Origin: Nocardia alni | GTDB taxonomy: Bacteria > Actinomycetota > Actinomycetes > Mycobacteriales > Mycobacteriaceae | DNA: 41,303 bases | Reading direction: 5' to 3' | Assembly (NCBI RefSeq): GCF_019038435.1 | Contig: NZ_JAGPOX010000084.1 | Coordinates: 1-41,303 of the forward strand | Shown here: positions 9,035-16,963 of the stretch, piece by piece | Numbering within the stretch: the first letter of the stretch is position 1 | Layout: the number at the start of each line of letters is the position of its first letter | The notes under the pieces: model-generated | What the model was told of the DNA's origin: nothing | The model's input: the letters and a program-made list of their open reading frames with translations, nothing else | Databases searched by the model: none | Translations under genes and position numbers: made by a program

Positions 9035-10245
9035 TTGCCCACCCCCGGCAGTCCGGCGAACAATATCTGGAACACCCTGTCTCCGTTGAAGTGTGAGTTC
9101 AGCGACGGGGTCCACACCTCACCCTGCGAGGTGTCGGTGACCAGGTAGTTGGAGTGGCTGCCGGGCGTGCGGTTCTGGATGTTGTCGCAGCGCGGGCCGC
9201 CGGTGGCGTTCACCTTCGGCAGGTCCTTCGGGTACTGGTACGGCGTGCCGCCGGGCATGAAACTGGCGTTCAGGTTCACCCAGGGGCCCTGGCCGCCGAA
9301 GACCTTGTTCGCCACCGGCAGCGCGTTGGCCACGCCGACGACCAGGCAGCTCAACGCCGGGTTGTATTCGTTGAGCAGAGACAGGGTGGGCCGCAGCAGA
9401 TCCAGCGCGGTCACCAGCGGCTGCTGGTTCTGTCGCAGGATCGGCTCGGTGGTGTTCACCAGCCCGGTCAGGTTGAGCAGCACCGCGTCCAGATCGTCCT
9501 TCCGGTTCACGATCGTCTTGCTCGTGACCGCGGCGTTGTCGGTGGTGCGCAACAGATCCGGCACGGTGTCGGCGTACAGGTTCGTCACCCCGACGCTGGT
9601 CCGCAGGTCGTTCTGCAAGTCGGTCAGGCTCGGGTTGATGTCCTTCAGGTACTGATCGCCAGTGGACATCAGCTGGCCCAGCTCGTCGCCGCGGCCCTGC
9701 AGTCCGGTGCCCAGCGCGGTGAGCGTCGCGTTCAGCTTCGACGGCTCGATCTTGCCCAGCACGTCGGTCAAATGCTGGAACAGCGTGTTGAATTCGACGG
9801 TCACATGGTTCGCGCTCAGCGTCGCGCCCGGTTGCAGGTGGTCCGCCGAGGGATCTTGTGGCACCGTGAAATTCACGTACTTCGCGCCGAATACAGTGGT
9901 GGAGCGGATATCCACACCGGCGTTGGCGGGCACCAGCTTCAGCTGATCCGGATTGATCGCCAGCGCCAGGCGCGCGCTGTCGCCGGTGAACGAGATCGAG
10001 GAGACCGTGCCGATCTGCACGCCGCGCATCTCGACCTTGGCGTCGCGGTCCATCACCAAACCCGCACGCGGCGAGTCGATGTACACGGCCCGGGTGCTGG
10101 TGAACCCGCCCGCGAACATGGTCAGCGCGACCGCGACCACAGCGGCCAGACTCAGCACGAAGCCCAGCCCGGCGAGCTTCACGCCCCACCCGGCGCCGAA
10201 CATCTTTCCGGCGCCGCCTGTTTCGACGAGTTTATTGCGAGCCAT
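9031..10245 (-). CDS. mce4A: Mce4A, substrate-binding MCE subunit
   Basis: This 404-residue protein is the first MCE subunit after the permeases. It has a membrane anchor at about residues 22-46 and an MCE domain (SPRAGLVMDRDAKVEMRGVQIG). In M. tuberculosis Mce4A is needed for cholesterol uptake, and this is the established role of the Mce4 system. The gene starts five bases after the yrbE4B stop. C-terminal residues 370-404 include 'GEVWTPSLNSHFNGDRVFQIL'. The name is supported by position between yrbE4B and mce4B and by the surrounding cholesterol genes. Confidence 0.93.
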   Translation of the reverse strand: MARNKLVETGGAGKMFGAGWGVKLAGLGFVLSLAAVVAVALTMFAGGFTSTRAVYIDSPRAGLVMDRDAKVEMRGVQIGTVSSISFTGDSARLALAINPDQLKLVPANAGVDIRSTTVFGAKYVNFTVPQDPSADHLQPGATLSANHVTVEFNTLFQHLTDVLGKIEPSKLNATLTALGTGLQGRGDELGQLMSTGDQYLKDINPSLTDLQNDLRTSVGVTNLYADTVPDLLRTTDNAAVTSKTIVNRKDDLDAVLLNLTGLVNTTEPILRQNQQPLVTALDLLRPTLSLLNEYNPALSCLVVGVANALPVANKVFGGQGPWVNLNASFMPGGTPYQYPKDLPKVNATGGPRCDNIQNRTPGSHSNYLVTDTSQGEVWTPSLNSHFNGDRVFQILFAGLPGVGK

Positions 10246-10250
10246 ACCGC

Positions 10251-11102
10251 CTACCCGGAGAGATGGAAATTGCCGGAGGTGCCGTAGATGGCCAGCGAGA
10301 CCAGCAGGGTCACCGTCACCACCGCGACCAGGGAGGTGCGCACCGCGTTACCCACCGCGACACCGACACCGACCGGACCGCCCGATGCGTGATAGCCGTA
10401 GTAGGTGTGGATCATCATGACCGCCAGGGCCATGAAGATCGCCTGTACGAACGACCAGAGAATGTCGCTGGGAATCAGGAACGTCGAGAAGTAGTGGTCG
10501 TACACACCGGCCGACTGCCCGTAGATCACCACAGTCGCGAAGCGGCTGGCGACGAACGAGGCGATCACAGCGAGCGAGTACAGCGGGATGATCGCGATCA
10601 TGCCCGCCAGCACCCGGGTGCCGACCAGGAACGGCACCGGCCGGATCGCCATGACCTCCAGGGCGTCGATTTCCTCGGCCACCCGCATCGCGCCCAGCTG
10701 TGCCGTCGCACCGGCGCCGATGGTGGCCGCCAGGCCGATGCCCGAGATCACCGGCGCGGCGATGCGCACGTTGATGAAGGCGGCGAAGAAGCCGGTCAGC
10801 GCCTCGACGCCGATATTGCCCAGGGAGCTGTAGCCCTGCACCGCGATGGTGCCGCCGGTGAACAGGGTGAGGAATCCGACGATCACCACGGTGCCGCCGA
10901 TCACGGCCAATGCGCCGGTGCCCATGCTGATCTCGGCGACCAGCCGGATGGTCTCGAGCCGATAGTGGATGAGCGCCTTGGGCACCGCGCCCAGCGATTC
11001 GGCGTAGAACAGCGCCTGCCGTCCGATGCTGTCGAGCGACTCGGACATGCGGCGCACTCGTCGAACAGTACGCGGGAAGCGGGCGTGGATCACGAAGGAC
11101 AT
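10251..11102 (-). CDS. yrbE4B: YrbE4B, MlaE-type permease of the Mce4 transporter
   Basis: This 283-residue integral membrane protein belongs to the MlaE/YrbE permease family and has the signature GAGATAQLGAMRVAEEIDALEVM, where the EExDAL motif contacts the Mce ATPase (MceG/MkL), which is encoded elsewhere. Five to six transmembrane segments are visible. It shares long stretches with M. tuberculosis YrbE4B, such as VQGYSSLGNIG and HTYYGYHASGGPVGVGVAVG. It starts four bases after the yrbE4A stop. YrbE4A and YrbE4B probably form the inner-membrane channel for sterol import. Confidence 0.95.
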   Translation of the reverse strand: MSFVIHARFPRTVRRVRRMSESLDSIGRQALFYAESLGAVPKALIHYRLETIRLVAEISMGTGALAVIGGTVVIVGFLTLFTGGTIAVQGYSSLGNIGVEALTGFFAAFINVRIAAPVISGIGLAATIGAGATAQLGAMRVAEEIDALEVMAIRPVPFLVGTRVLAGMIAIIPLYSLAVIASFVASRFATVVIYGQSAGVYDHYFSTFLIPSDILWSFVQAIFMALAVMMIHTYYGYHASGGPVGVGVAVGNAVRTSLVAVVTVTLLVSLAIYGTSGNFHLSG

Positions 11103-11106
11103 GGGT

Positions 11107-11871
11107 TCACCGCACCGAGAACTTGATGCCGACCGCCGTGACCACGACGTTCAGTACGAACAGGACCATGAAGGAGAACACAACCGTCTGGTTGACCGCG
11201 TCGCCGACGCTCTTGGGACCACCCCGGACGTTCAACCCCAGATAGCAGGCCATCAGCCCGGCCGACAGGCCGAACAGGGTGGCCTTGACCTCGGCGATGA
11301 TCAGCTCCGGCAGATGCGTCAGCAGCGTGATGCCATTGACGAACGCGCCGGGATTCACTCCTTGCAGGAAGACCGAGAACAGGAAGCCGCCGCCGATGCC
11401 GATCAGGCAGACCAGGCTGTTGAGCAGTGCCGCGACGAACATCGATGCCAGCACCCGCGGCACGACGAGCCGGTGGATGGGGTCGATGCCCAGCACCTTC
11501 ATCGCGTCGATCTCCTCGCGGATGGTGCGGGCGCCGAGGTCCGCGCAGATCGCGGTGGCGCCGGCCCCGGCGACGATCAGCACCGTCACGATCGGGCCCA
11601 CCTGGGTCACCGTGCCGAATGCCGCACCCGCGCCGGACAGGTCGGCGGCGCCGATCTCGCGCAGCAGGATGTTGAGGGTGAAGCTCACCAACACGGTGAA
11701 CGGTATCGCGACCAACAGGGTCGGAACGATGGAAACTCGGGCGATGAACCATGACTGGTCGACGAATTCACGATGCTGAAATGGTGGCCGAAAGATGGCT
11801 TTGGCCACCGAGGCGGTGAGTTCGAAGAACCCGCCGACCGCTCGCAACGGCACGGCAAGAACCTCGTTCAT
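11107..11871 (-). CDS. yrbE4A: YrbE4A, MlaE-type permease of the Mce4 transporter
   Basis: This 254-residue MlaE-family permease is the first gene of the mce4 operon. The conserved segment GAGATAICADLGARTIREEIDAMKVLGIDP carries the EExDAM ATPase-contact motif. The start is the ATG at 11871, preceded by a good ribosome binding site (GAGGAGGG); the in-frame extension to 11901 is not needed, and 254 residues matches the family length. Two KstR-type operators lie upstream (11947-11960 and 12026-12039), so sterol-responsive repression of the whole operon is likely. Confidence 0.95.
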   Translation of the reverse strand: MNEVLAVPLRAVGGFFELTASVAKAIFRPPFQHREFVDQSWFIARVSIVPTLLVAIPFTVLVSFTLNILLREIGAADLSGAGAAFGTVTQVGPIVTVLIVAGAGATAICADLGARTIREEIDAMKVLGIDPIHRLVVPRVLASMFVAALLNSLVCLIGIGGGFLFSVFLQGVNPGAFVNGITLLTHLPELIIAEVKATLFGLSAGLMACYLGLNVRGGPKSVGDAVNQTVVFSFMVLFVLNVVVTAVGIKFSVR

Positions 11872-11946
11872 TCCCGATTCCCTCCTCGCCCTGCCGAGCA
11901 TGTGTAGCTTGTGACGGCGGTCTCACCCGCCGGTCCAGTGGAAGAC

Positions 11947-11960
11947 TAGAACACGTTCAC
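11947..11960. promoter_or_regulatory. KstR-type operator, mce4 promoter, site 1
   Basis: TAGAACACGTTCAC matches the KstR consensus TNNAACNNGTTNNA at all but the last base. It lies 76 bases upstream of the yrbE4A start, in a position to control the mce4 operon. KstR is a TetR-family repressor released by sterol CoA-ester metabolites; the kstR gene itself is not in this window. Confidence 0.82.
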
Positions 11961-12025
11961 TGCATTGTCGAGCACCCATTCGGCAATTTCGAACTGCTCT
12001 TTCTCGCAAAACAGTGAACGCAAGT

Positions 12026-12039
12026 TGGAACGTGTTCAT
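12026..12039. promoter_or_regulatory. KstR-type operator, mce4 promoter, site 2
   Basis: TGGAACGTGTTCAT matches the KstR consensus with one mismatch at the last base. It is 79 bases from site 1, so the mce4 operon appears to have a double operator or two promoters. The gap between hsd4B and yrbE4A (11872-12154) holds nothing else I can recognise. Confidence 0.78.
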
Positions 12040-12154
12040 ACGGCGTATGGAGTTCTGCCCGTTTAAGACAAATGTGACCGGACACCGTCGATCACCATGT
12101 CTACCAACTGGGAGACTGCCGATCAACCAACTCGAGCAACAGCTTGTGACTTAC

Positions 12155-13060
12155 TTACCCGAGTTCGTTGAGTGAGGACGCGGAAAAGGTACGCCCCACA
12201 GGCGCTTCGGCGAAATAGCCGCCGAGCGTGTCGGCCAGGTCCGCGGGCGCCCATTCCGCGCCCGCGGCGTCGAACCGCCGCTCCACCACGGGAGCCGCCA
12301 TCAGCGCGACCATCGGCCCGTAGACCACGAATACCTGCCCGTTGATCGCCTCGGAGGCCGGGGAGGCCAGGTAGGCGACCAAACGTGCCACATGATCCGG
12401 AGACAGCGGGTCCACGCCGCCTTCCGGTGCGTCGGAGAAGACCTTCTCGGTCATCGCGGTGCGCGCACGCGGGCAGATGACGTTGGCGCGCACGCCATAT
12501 TGCGACAAAGCGCGCGATGCCGACAGCGTCAGCGCGGTGATACCCGCCTTGGCCGCACCGTAGTTGGCCTGCCCGACAGGTCCGAGCAGGCCCGCCTCGG
12601 ACGAGGTGTTGATCAATCGACCATAGATCGGCGCACCGGATTCCTTGGATTTGCCGCGCCAGTAGGCGGCGGCGTTGCGCGACAACAGAAAATGTCCGCG
12701 CAGGTGAACGGCGATAACCGCGTCCCAATCCTCATCGGACAGATTAAAAAGGATTCTATCGCGAACAATTCCAGCATTGTTCACAACGATGTCCACGGCA
12801 CCGAACGTCTCATCCGCGGTGCGAATCAAGGCGTCGGCGGTGGCTCGTTCCGCAATACTCCCTGCGACGAATTCGGCCTTGGCGCCCAAGGCCCGAATTT
12901 CGGCGAGAGTAGCTGCGACGGCATCATTTTCGGCCAGGTCGTTGATGACGACCGAGGCCCCGGCGGCAGCCAGGGCGAGCGCCTCCGCCCGCCCCAGCCC
13001 GGCGCCAGCGCCCGTCACGATCGCCGCTTTGCCAGCCAGGGTCAGATCCGTTTCACTCAC
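12155..13060 (-). CDS. hsd4B: Hsd4B-like SDR, side-chain hydroxyacyl-CoA dehydrogenase (Rv3502c-like)
   Basis: This 301-residue short-chain dehydrogenase has the NAD(P)-binding motif TGAGAGLG (residues 17-24), NNAG (94-97), a Ser pair at 153-154 and the catalytic YxxxK (Tyr167, Lys171). It resembles the dehydrogenase domain of multifunctional 17-beta-HSD type 4 enzymes. The homologue beside mce4 is assigned to oxidation of 3-hydroxy sterol side-chain CoA thioesters. The start is a GTG at 13060. A KstR-type operator begins 10 bases upstream of it, so repressor binding would block initiation. It runs in the same direction as fdxD (gap 43 bases) and mce4. The exact substrate is inferred from context. 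Confidence 0.85.
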   Translation of the reverse strand: MSETDLTLAGKAAIVTGAGAGLGRAEALALAAAGASVVINDLAENDAVAATLAEIRALGAKAEFVAGSIAERATADALIRTADETFGAVDIVVNNAGIVRDRILFNLSDEDWDAVIAVHLRGHFLLSRNAAAYWRGKSKESGAPIYGRLINTSSEAGLLGPVGQANYGAAKAGITALTLSASRALSQYGVRANVICPRARTAMTEKVFSDAPEGGVDPLSPDHVARLVAYLASPASEAINGQVFVVYGPMVALMAAPVVERRFDAAGAEWAPADLADTLGGYFAEAPVGRTFSASSLNELG

Positions 13061-13070
13061 ACGGCGACTC

Positions 13071-13084
13071 TAGAACGTGTTCCA
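13071..13084. promoter_or_regulatory. KstR-type operator, hsd4B promoter
   Basis: TAGAACGTGTTCCA fits the consensus TNNAACNNGTTNNA at every fixed position. It lies between fdxD and the GTG start of hsd4B, 10 bases from that start, so it most likely overlaps a promoter that serves hsd4B separately from fdxD. Confidence 0.85.
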
Positions 13085-13103
13085 GTTATCGGCAAGCATC
13101 TGT

Positions 13104-13292
13104 TCACTGAAGCTTCAGTGCGGCCTTCGGACACTGGGCCACGGCGGTCCGCACATCGTCCAGCCGGTCGGCGGGTACGTCGTCGGCCGAGACGTGCAGG
13201 TTGTCCTCGTCATCGAGTTCGAACACGTCGGGGGCGTATCCGACACAGATTCCGTTGGCCTCGCACTGATCGAAATCAACCACGATCTTCAT
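13104..13292 (-). CDS. fdxD: FdxD-like 3Fe-4S ferredoxin
   Basis: This is a 62-residue small ferredoxin with cluster ligands Cys10, Cys16 and Cys54 (followed by Pro). The position that is Cys in 4Fe-4S proteins is Asn13, so a 3Fe-4S cluster is expected. The ATG at 13292 has a good ribosome binding site (AAGGAG). Such ferredoxins donate electrons to cytochromes P450 in actinobacteria, and the CYP125 gene at 35773 lies in the same predicted regulon; the pairing is inferred. The gene is divergent from chsE4, with a KstR-type site between them. Confidence 0.9.
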   Translation of the reverse strand: MKIVVDFDQCEANGICVGYAPDVFELDDEDNLHVSADDVPADRLDDVRTAVAQCPKAALKLQ

Positions 13293-13380
13293 CAGAGAAA
13301 CTCCTTAACGACGGCTACCGCCGAGCCTACAAGCCGGTCCCGGCACTCAGGGCTGTGATGGCCGGGTTCGACGTCCATAC

Positions 13381-13394
13381 TGGAACATGTTTCA
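13381..13394. promoter_or_regulatory. KstR-type operator, fdxD / chsE4 divergent promoter
   Basis: TGGAACATGTTTCA fits the consensus TNNAACNNGTTNNA fully. It lies 88 bases upstream of fdxD and 74 upstream of chsE4, so one site could control both divergent transcripts. Confidence 0.85.
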
Positions 13395-13468
13395 GTATTT
13401 ATGCAATGATCAGGACAACTGCCTAGCCCATACCGGCTGGCTATCGAGGGAACGACGAGGTTACGGCG

Positions 13469-14662
13469 ATGCGTATTGCGTATACCCCGCAACAGGAACA
13501 GTTGCGTGCCGAGCTGCGCGAATATTTCGCGAAGCTGATCACTCCGGAGCGACGCGCGGCGCTGTCTTCGCAGACCGGCGAGTACGGCGAGGGCAACGTC
13601 TACCGCGAGGTCGTCGCCCAGATGGGCCAGGACGGCTGGCTCGCGCTCGGCTGGCCCAAGCAGTACGGCGGGCAGGATCGCTCGACGATGGATCAGCTGA
13701 TCTTCACCGACGAGGCCGCCATCGCCGGGGCCCCGGTGCCGTTCCTGACCATCAACTCCGTCGCGCCGACGATCATGCACTACGGCACCGAGGAGCAGAA
13801 GAGCTTCTTCCTGCCCAAGATCGCCGCGGGTGAGCTGCACTTCTCCATCGGCTACTCCGAGCCCGGCGCGGGCACCGACCTGGCCTCGCTGCGCACCTCG
13901 GCCGTGCGCGACGGCGACGACTGGGTCGTCAACGGCCAGAAGATGTGGACCAGCCTCATCCAGTACGCCGACTACGTCTGGCTGGCCGCGCGGACGGATC
14001 CGACCGCCAAGAAGCACAAGGGCATCAGCATGTTCATCATGCCGACCACGGCCGAGGGCTTCTCCTGGACTCCGGTGCACACCATGGCCGGTCCGGACAC
14101 CAGCGCCACCTACTACCAGGACGTCCGCATCCCGCACAAGGATATGGTCGGCCCGGAGAACGGCGGCTGGCCCCTGGTCACCAACCAGCTCAACCACGAG
14201 CGGGTCGCGCTGACCTCGGCCGCGCCGCTGCAGATGGCGGTGGCACAGACCCTGGACTGGGCCAAGAACAACAAGGACGCCGGCGGCGGGCGCATCATCG
14301 ATAACGAGTGGGTGCGCCTGAATCTGGCCCGGGTGCACGCCAAGGTCGAATACCTCAAGCTGCTGAACTGGGAGATCGCGTCCGGTGCGGACGCGGGCGG
14401 CGATTCGGCGCCCAAGCCGTGGAATGCCTCCACCTGCAAGGTGCTGGGCACCGAACTGGCCACCGAGGCGTACCGGACCTTGATGGAAATCCTCGGCCCG
14501 CAGGCATATCTGCGCCAGGACTCGGCCGGCGCGCAGTTGCGCGGACGGCTCGAGCGCATGCACCGCGCCTGCCTGATCCTCACCTTCGGCGGCGGCACCA
14601 ACGAGGTGCAGCGCGACATCATCGCGATGACCGCCCTGAAGCAGCCGGCCGCCGCGCGTTGA
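13469..14662 (+). CDS. chsE4: ChsE4 (FadE26) acyl-CoA dehydrogenase subunit
   Basis: This 397-residue acyl-CoA dehydrogenase has the FAD and substrate-binding motif FSIGYSEPGAGTDLASL and a C-terminal GGGTNEVQRDIIA segment. In M. tuberculosis ChsE4 and ChsE5 form an alpha2-beta2 heterotetramer that dehydrogenates the CoA thioester of the full-length (C27) sterol side chain. The ATG at 13469 follows a GAGG ribosome binding site. chsE5 follows 16 bases after the stop, which fits obligate pairing of the two subunits. Gene order fdxD-chsE4-chsE5 is the same as Rv3503c-Rv3505. Confidence 0.93.
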   Translation: MRIAYTPQQEQLRAELREYFAKLITPERRAALSSQTGEYGEGNVYREVVAQMGQDGWLALGWPKQYGGQDRSTMDQLIFTDEAAIAGAPVPFLTINSVAPTIMHYGTEEQKSFFLPKIAAGELHFSIGYSEPGAGTDLASLRTSAVRDGDDWVVNGQKMWTSLIQYADYVWLAARTDPTAKKHKGISMFIMPTTAEGFSWTPVHTMAGPDTSATYYQDVRIPHKDMVGPENGGWPLVTNQLNHERVALTSAAPLQMAVAQTLDWAKNNKDAGGGRIIDNEWVRLNLARVHAKVEYLKLLNWEIASGADAGGDSAPKPWNASTCKVLGTELATEAYRTLMEILGPQAYLRQDSAGAQLRGRLERMHRACLILTFGGGTNEVQRDIIAMTALKQPAAAR

Positions 14663-14678
14663 AAGATAGGTAGCGACA

Positions 14679-15803
14679 ATGGATTTCACTCACACCGAAG
14701 CGCAGCAGGATCTGGCAAGGCTCACCGCCGAGGTGACCGGCAAGCTGGTCACCGCCGACCGGCTGCGCGAACTGGACAAGAACACCGATTCCTCCGGCAA
14801 CCCGACCGTGCGCTTCGACGAGACGCTGTGGAGCTCCCTGGCCGAGACCGGCGTGCTGGCCGCGACGCTGCCGGAGTCGGTGGGCGGCAGCGACCTCGGC
14901 GTGCTCGAGCAGACCGCGATCCTGCGTGAGCTCGGCAAGGCGGCCGTGCCGGTGCCCTACCTGTGGTCGATCGTGCTGGGCGCGGATGCGCTGGCGCGGT
15001 TCGGATCCGACGCTCAGCGCGCCGTGGCCGCCGAGGCCGCCTCGGGCGCGAAGGTTCTCACCGTCGCGCTGACCGAGGAGCGCAACTGGGAGCCGGACAA
15101 GCCGGTCACCACGGCCGCGCAGGACGGCGGCTGGCGGATCACCGGGCTCAAGATCACCGTGCCGTTCGCCCGCCAAGCCTCGCGAATCCTGGTGCCCGCC
15201 ACGGTATCCGGCCAGGCCGCGGTATTCCTGGTCGATCCGTCCGACGCCTCGGCGCGCATCACCGATCAGGTCGTCACCGACCGCTCCCCCGAGGCCGAGG
15301 TCGAATTCTCCGGTACCCCGGCGGAATTGGTCGGCACCCTGGAACAGGGCCCGGAGATCCTGAATTGGCTGCTCGAGCGCGCCTGGCTGGGCCTGGCCGC
15401 CCATCAGCTCGGTGTCCTGGAGAAGGGCCTGGAACTGGTCGCCGAATACGCCCGCGAGCGCGAGCAGTTCAACAAGAAGATCGGCAGCTTCCAGGCCGTG
15501 GCCCAGCGCCTGGCCGACGGCTACATCGACGTCCAGGGCGTACGCCTTGCCGTCCAGCAGGCCGCCTGGCTGCTGTCCGAGGGCCTGCCCGCCACCTCCG
15601 AGATCCACACCGCCAAGTTCTGGGCCGCCGAGGCGGGCCACCGCGTGGCCCACACCGTCGTGCACATCCATGGCGGTGTGGGCATCGACCGCGACAACAT
15701 CGTCAATCAGTTCTTCACCGCCGCCAAACACAACGAGTTCGCCCTCGGCGGCGCCACCGACCACCTGCGCGCCCTCGGCGCGCAGCTGGCGGAAAGCCAC
15801 TGA
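14679..15803 (+). CDS. chsE5: ChsE5 (FadE27) acyl-CoA dehydrogenase partner subunit
   Basis: This 374-residue acyl-CoA dehydrogenase family protein is the partner of ChsE4. It has the C-terminal HIHGGVGIDRDN segment typical of the family. In these heteromeric enzymes each active site forms at the interface and only one subunit of the pair supplies the catalytic base. The gene is followed by a 172-base gap and then a convergent aldo/keto reductase, so it ends the first sterol block. I see no clear terminator hairpin in that gap. Confidence 0.92.
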   Translation: MDFTHTEAQQDLARLTAEVTGKLVTADRLRELDKNTDSSGNPTVRFDETLWSSLAETGVLAATLPESVGGSDLGVLEQTAILRELGKAAVPVPYLWSIVLGADALARFGSDAQRAVAAEAASGAKVLTVALTEERNWEPDKPVTTAAQDGGWRITGLKITVPFARQASRILVPATVSGQAAVFLVDPSDASARITDQVVTDRSPEAEVEFSGTPAELVGTLEQGPEILNWLLERAWLGLAAHQLGVLEKGLELVAEYAREREQFNKKIGSFQAVAQRLADGYIDVQGVRLAVQQAAWLLSEGLPATSEIHTAKFWAAEAGHRVAHTVVHIHGGVGIDRDNIVNQFFTAAKHNEFALGGATDHLRALGAQLAESH

Positions 15804-15975
15804 CACAGACGATTTCACAGTGACTGCGAACTGCCGTACCGACCGGCTCGGCCCGGATTCGGTGCGGCCGTTCGCTATCGAGCCAGTCTCCGGCTCGGGC
15901 CCTCGCCGATACGTCCTCGCCCCGTGTGTTCGCCCCTGGCTCGTGCTCGGTGAATCCGGCCGAATGATGCTCGCT

Positions 15976-16866
15976 CTACAAGTTTTCGAGTGTCTCCAGT
16001 AGTTCCGGTGGGAGGACGACGTTTCCGGCGGCGAGGTTTTCGTCGAGGTGGTCGGGGTTGGAGGTGCCGGGGATCAGGAGGGTGCCCGGGTAGTGGGCCA
16101 ACTCCCAGGCCAGGCCTATCTGGGCGGGGGTCGCACCGAGGGCGATGGCGGCCTCGCGGACGGCCGGGTGGTCGGTGACCTTGGGAATGCCCTCGAAGGC
16201 CGAGCCGAGGGGGAAGTACGGGACCCAGGCGATGGCCTGGGTGCGGCACAGGTCCAGAACGGGCTCGGACGTGCGATCGAGCATGTTGTGCATATTCTGG
16301 ACGCAGACGATTCCGGCGGGCAGGGCGCGGCGCAGCTGATCGACGGAGACGTGGCTCAGGCCGATTCCCGCGATCTTGCCCTCGTCACGCAGCGAGATCA
16401 GCTCGGCCAGCTGATCGTCCAGGTCGACGATCTGGTCACCCTCGGCGGTGATGCCCGGCGGCATGTCCGCACGGCGCAGGTTGACCACGCCCAGGGTGCT
16501 GGTATTCAGCGCCGCCAGGTTGTCCTCCACCTGTTCACGCAGCTGACGGGGCTGCTGAGCGGCCAGCAGGCGTGCGGCCTCGTCGTAGACCGCGCCGACC
16601 TTGGTAGCCAGCACCAAGTCCTCGCGATACGGCGAGAGCGCCGAGCGAATCAGGTCGTTGACCACCCCCGCTCCGTAGAACTGGGCGGTGTCGATATTGG
16701 TCACGCCTCGCTCGACAGCGCGGCGAAGGATGGCGGTGGCCACCTGCTTGTCGTAGGTGCGGCCGTGATGGTCGGCGAGCTGCATCGCGCCGAATCCGAT
16801 GCGCGCGACGCGACGATCGCCGAGCAGCGCGGTGCCACCGGGTGCGACTGATTCCTGACGTGCCAT
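15976..16866 (-). CDS. Aldo/keto reductase with His-to-Arg change in the catalytic tetrad
   Basis: This 296-residue TIM-barrel oxidoreductase of the AKR superfamily probably uses NADPH. Asp59, Tyr64 and Lys89 of the catalytic tetrad are present, but the fourth residue, normally His in a 'LHR' motif, is Arg131 in VVNLRRADM. Some AKR groups (AKR13/PdxI-type) also lack this His, so it need not be inactive. The C-terminal PGTSNPDHLDENL is the usual cofactor-binding segment. It is divergent from a TetR gene, with two identical operators between them, so it is likely a target of that repressor. The substrate is unknown, and there is no sign of a sterol role. Confidence 0.88.
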   Translation of the reverse strand: MARQESVAPGGTALLGDRRVARIGFGAMQLADHHGRTYDKQVATAILRRAVERGVTNIDTAQFYGAGVVNDLIRSALSPYREDLVLATKVGAVYDEAARLLAAQQPRQLREQVEDNLAALNTSTLGVVNLRRADMPPGITAEGDQIVDLDDQLAELISLRDEGKIAGIGLSHVSVDQLRRALPAGIVCVQNMHNMLDRTSEPVLDLCRTQAIAWVPYFPLGSAFEGIPKVTDHPAVREAAIALGATPAQIGLAWELAHYPGTLLIPGTSNPDHLDENLAAGNVVLPPELLETLENL

Positions 16867-16911
16867 CTGCTTGGTCCCGTTCTGGATGAGATAGTGGAAT
16901 CGAGAGTTATT

Positions 16912-16925
16912 CGGAGGAGCCTCCG
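16912..16925. promoter_or_regulatory. Palindromic operator copy 1 (AKR / tetR)
   Basis: CGGAGGAGCCTCCG is a perfect inverted repeat (CGGAGG, 2-base spacer, CCTCCG). An identical copy lies 37 bases further on. The site lies 46 bases upstream of the aldo/keto reductase start. It is most simply read as the binding site of the adjacent TetR repressor. Confidence 0.75.
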
Positions 16926-16948
16926 TATAACGACCACCCTAGCAGAAA

Positions 16949-16962
16949 CGGAGGAGCCTCCG
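16949..16962. promoter_or_regulatory. Palindromic operator copy 2 (overlaps tetR ribosome binding site)
   Basis: This is a second exact copy of CGGAGGAGCCTCCG, ending one base before the TTG start of the TetR gene and containing its GGAGGAG ribosome binding site. Binding here would block both transcription and initiation, which suggests autoregulation. Confidence 0.75.
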
Positions 16963-16963
16963 C

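Noticed and set aside
14619..15818. A 399-codon minus-strand open frame opposite chsE5.
   Set aside because: It is a high-GC shadow of chsE5 with Gly/Val/His-rich repetitive composition and no domain. Several similar frames lie opposite other genes, for example at 7985-9148 and 9154-10287.
15804..15975. Possible terminator between chsE5 and the convergent aldo/keto reductase.
   Set aside because: I found only weak GC-rich pairings and no convincing stem.
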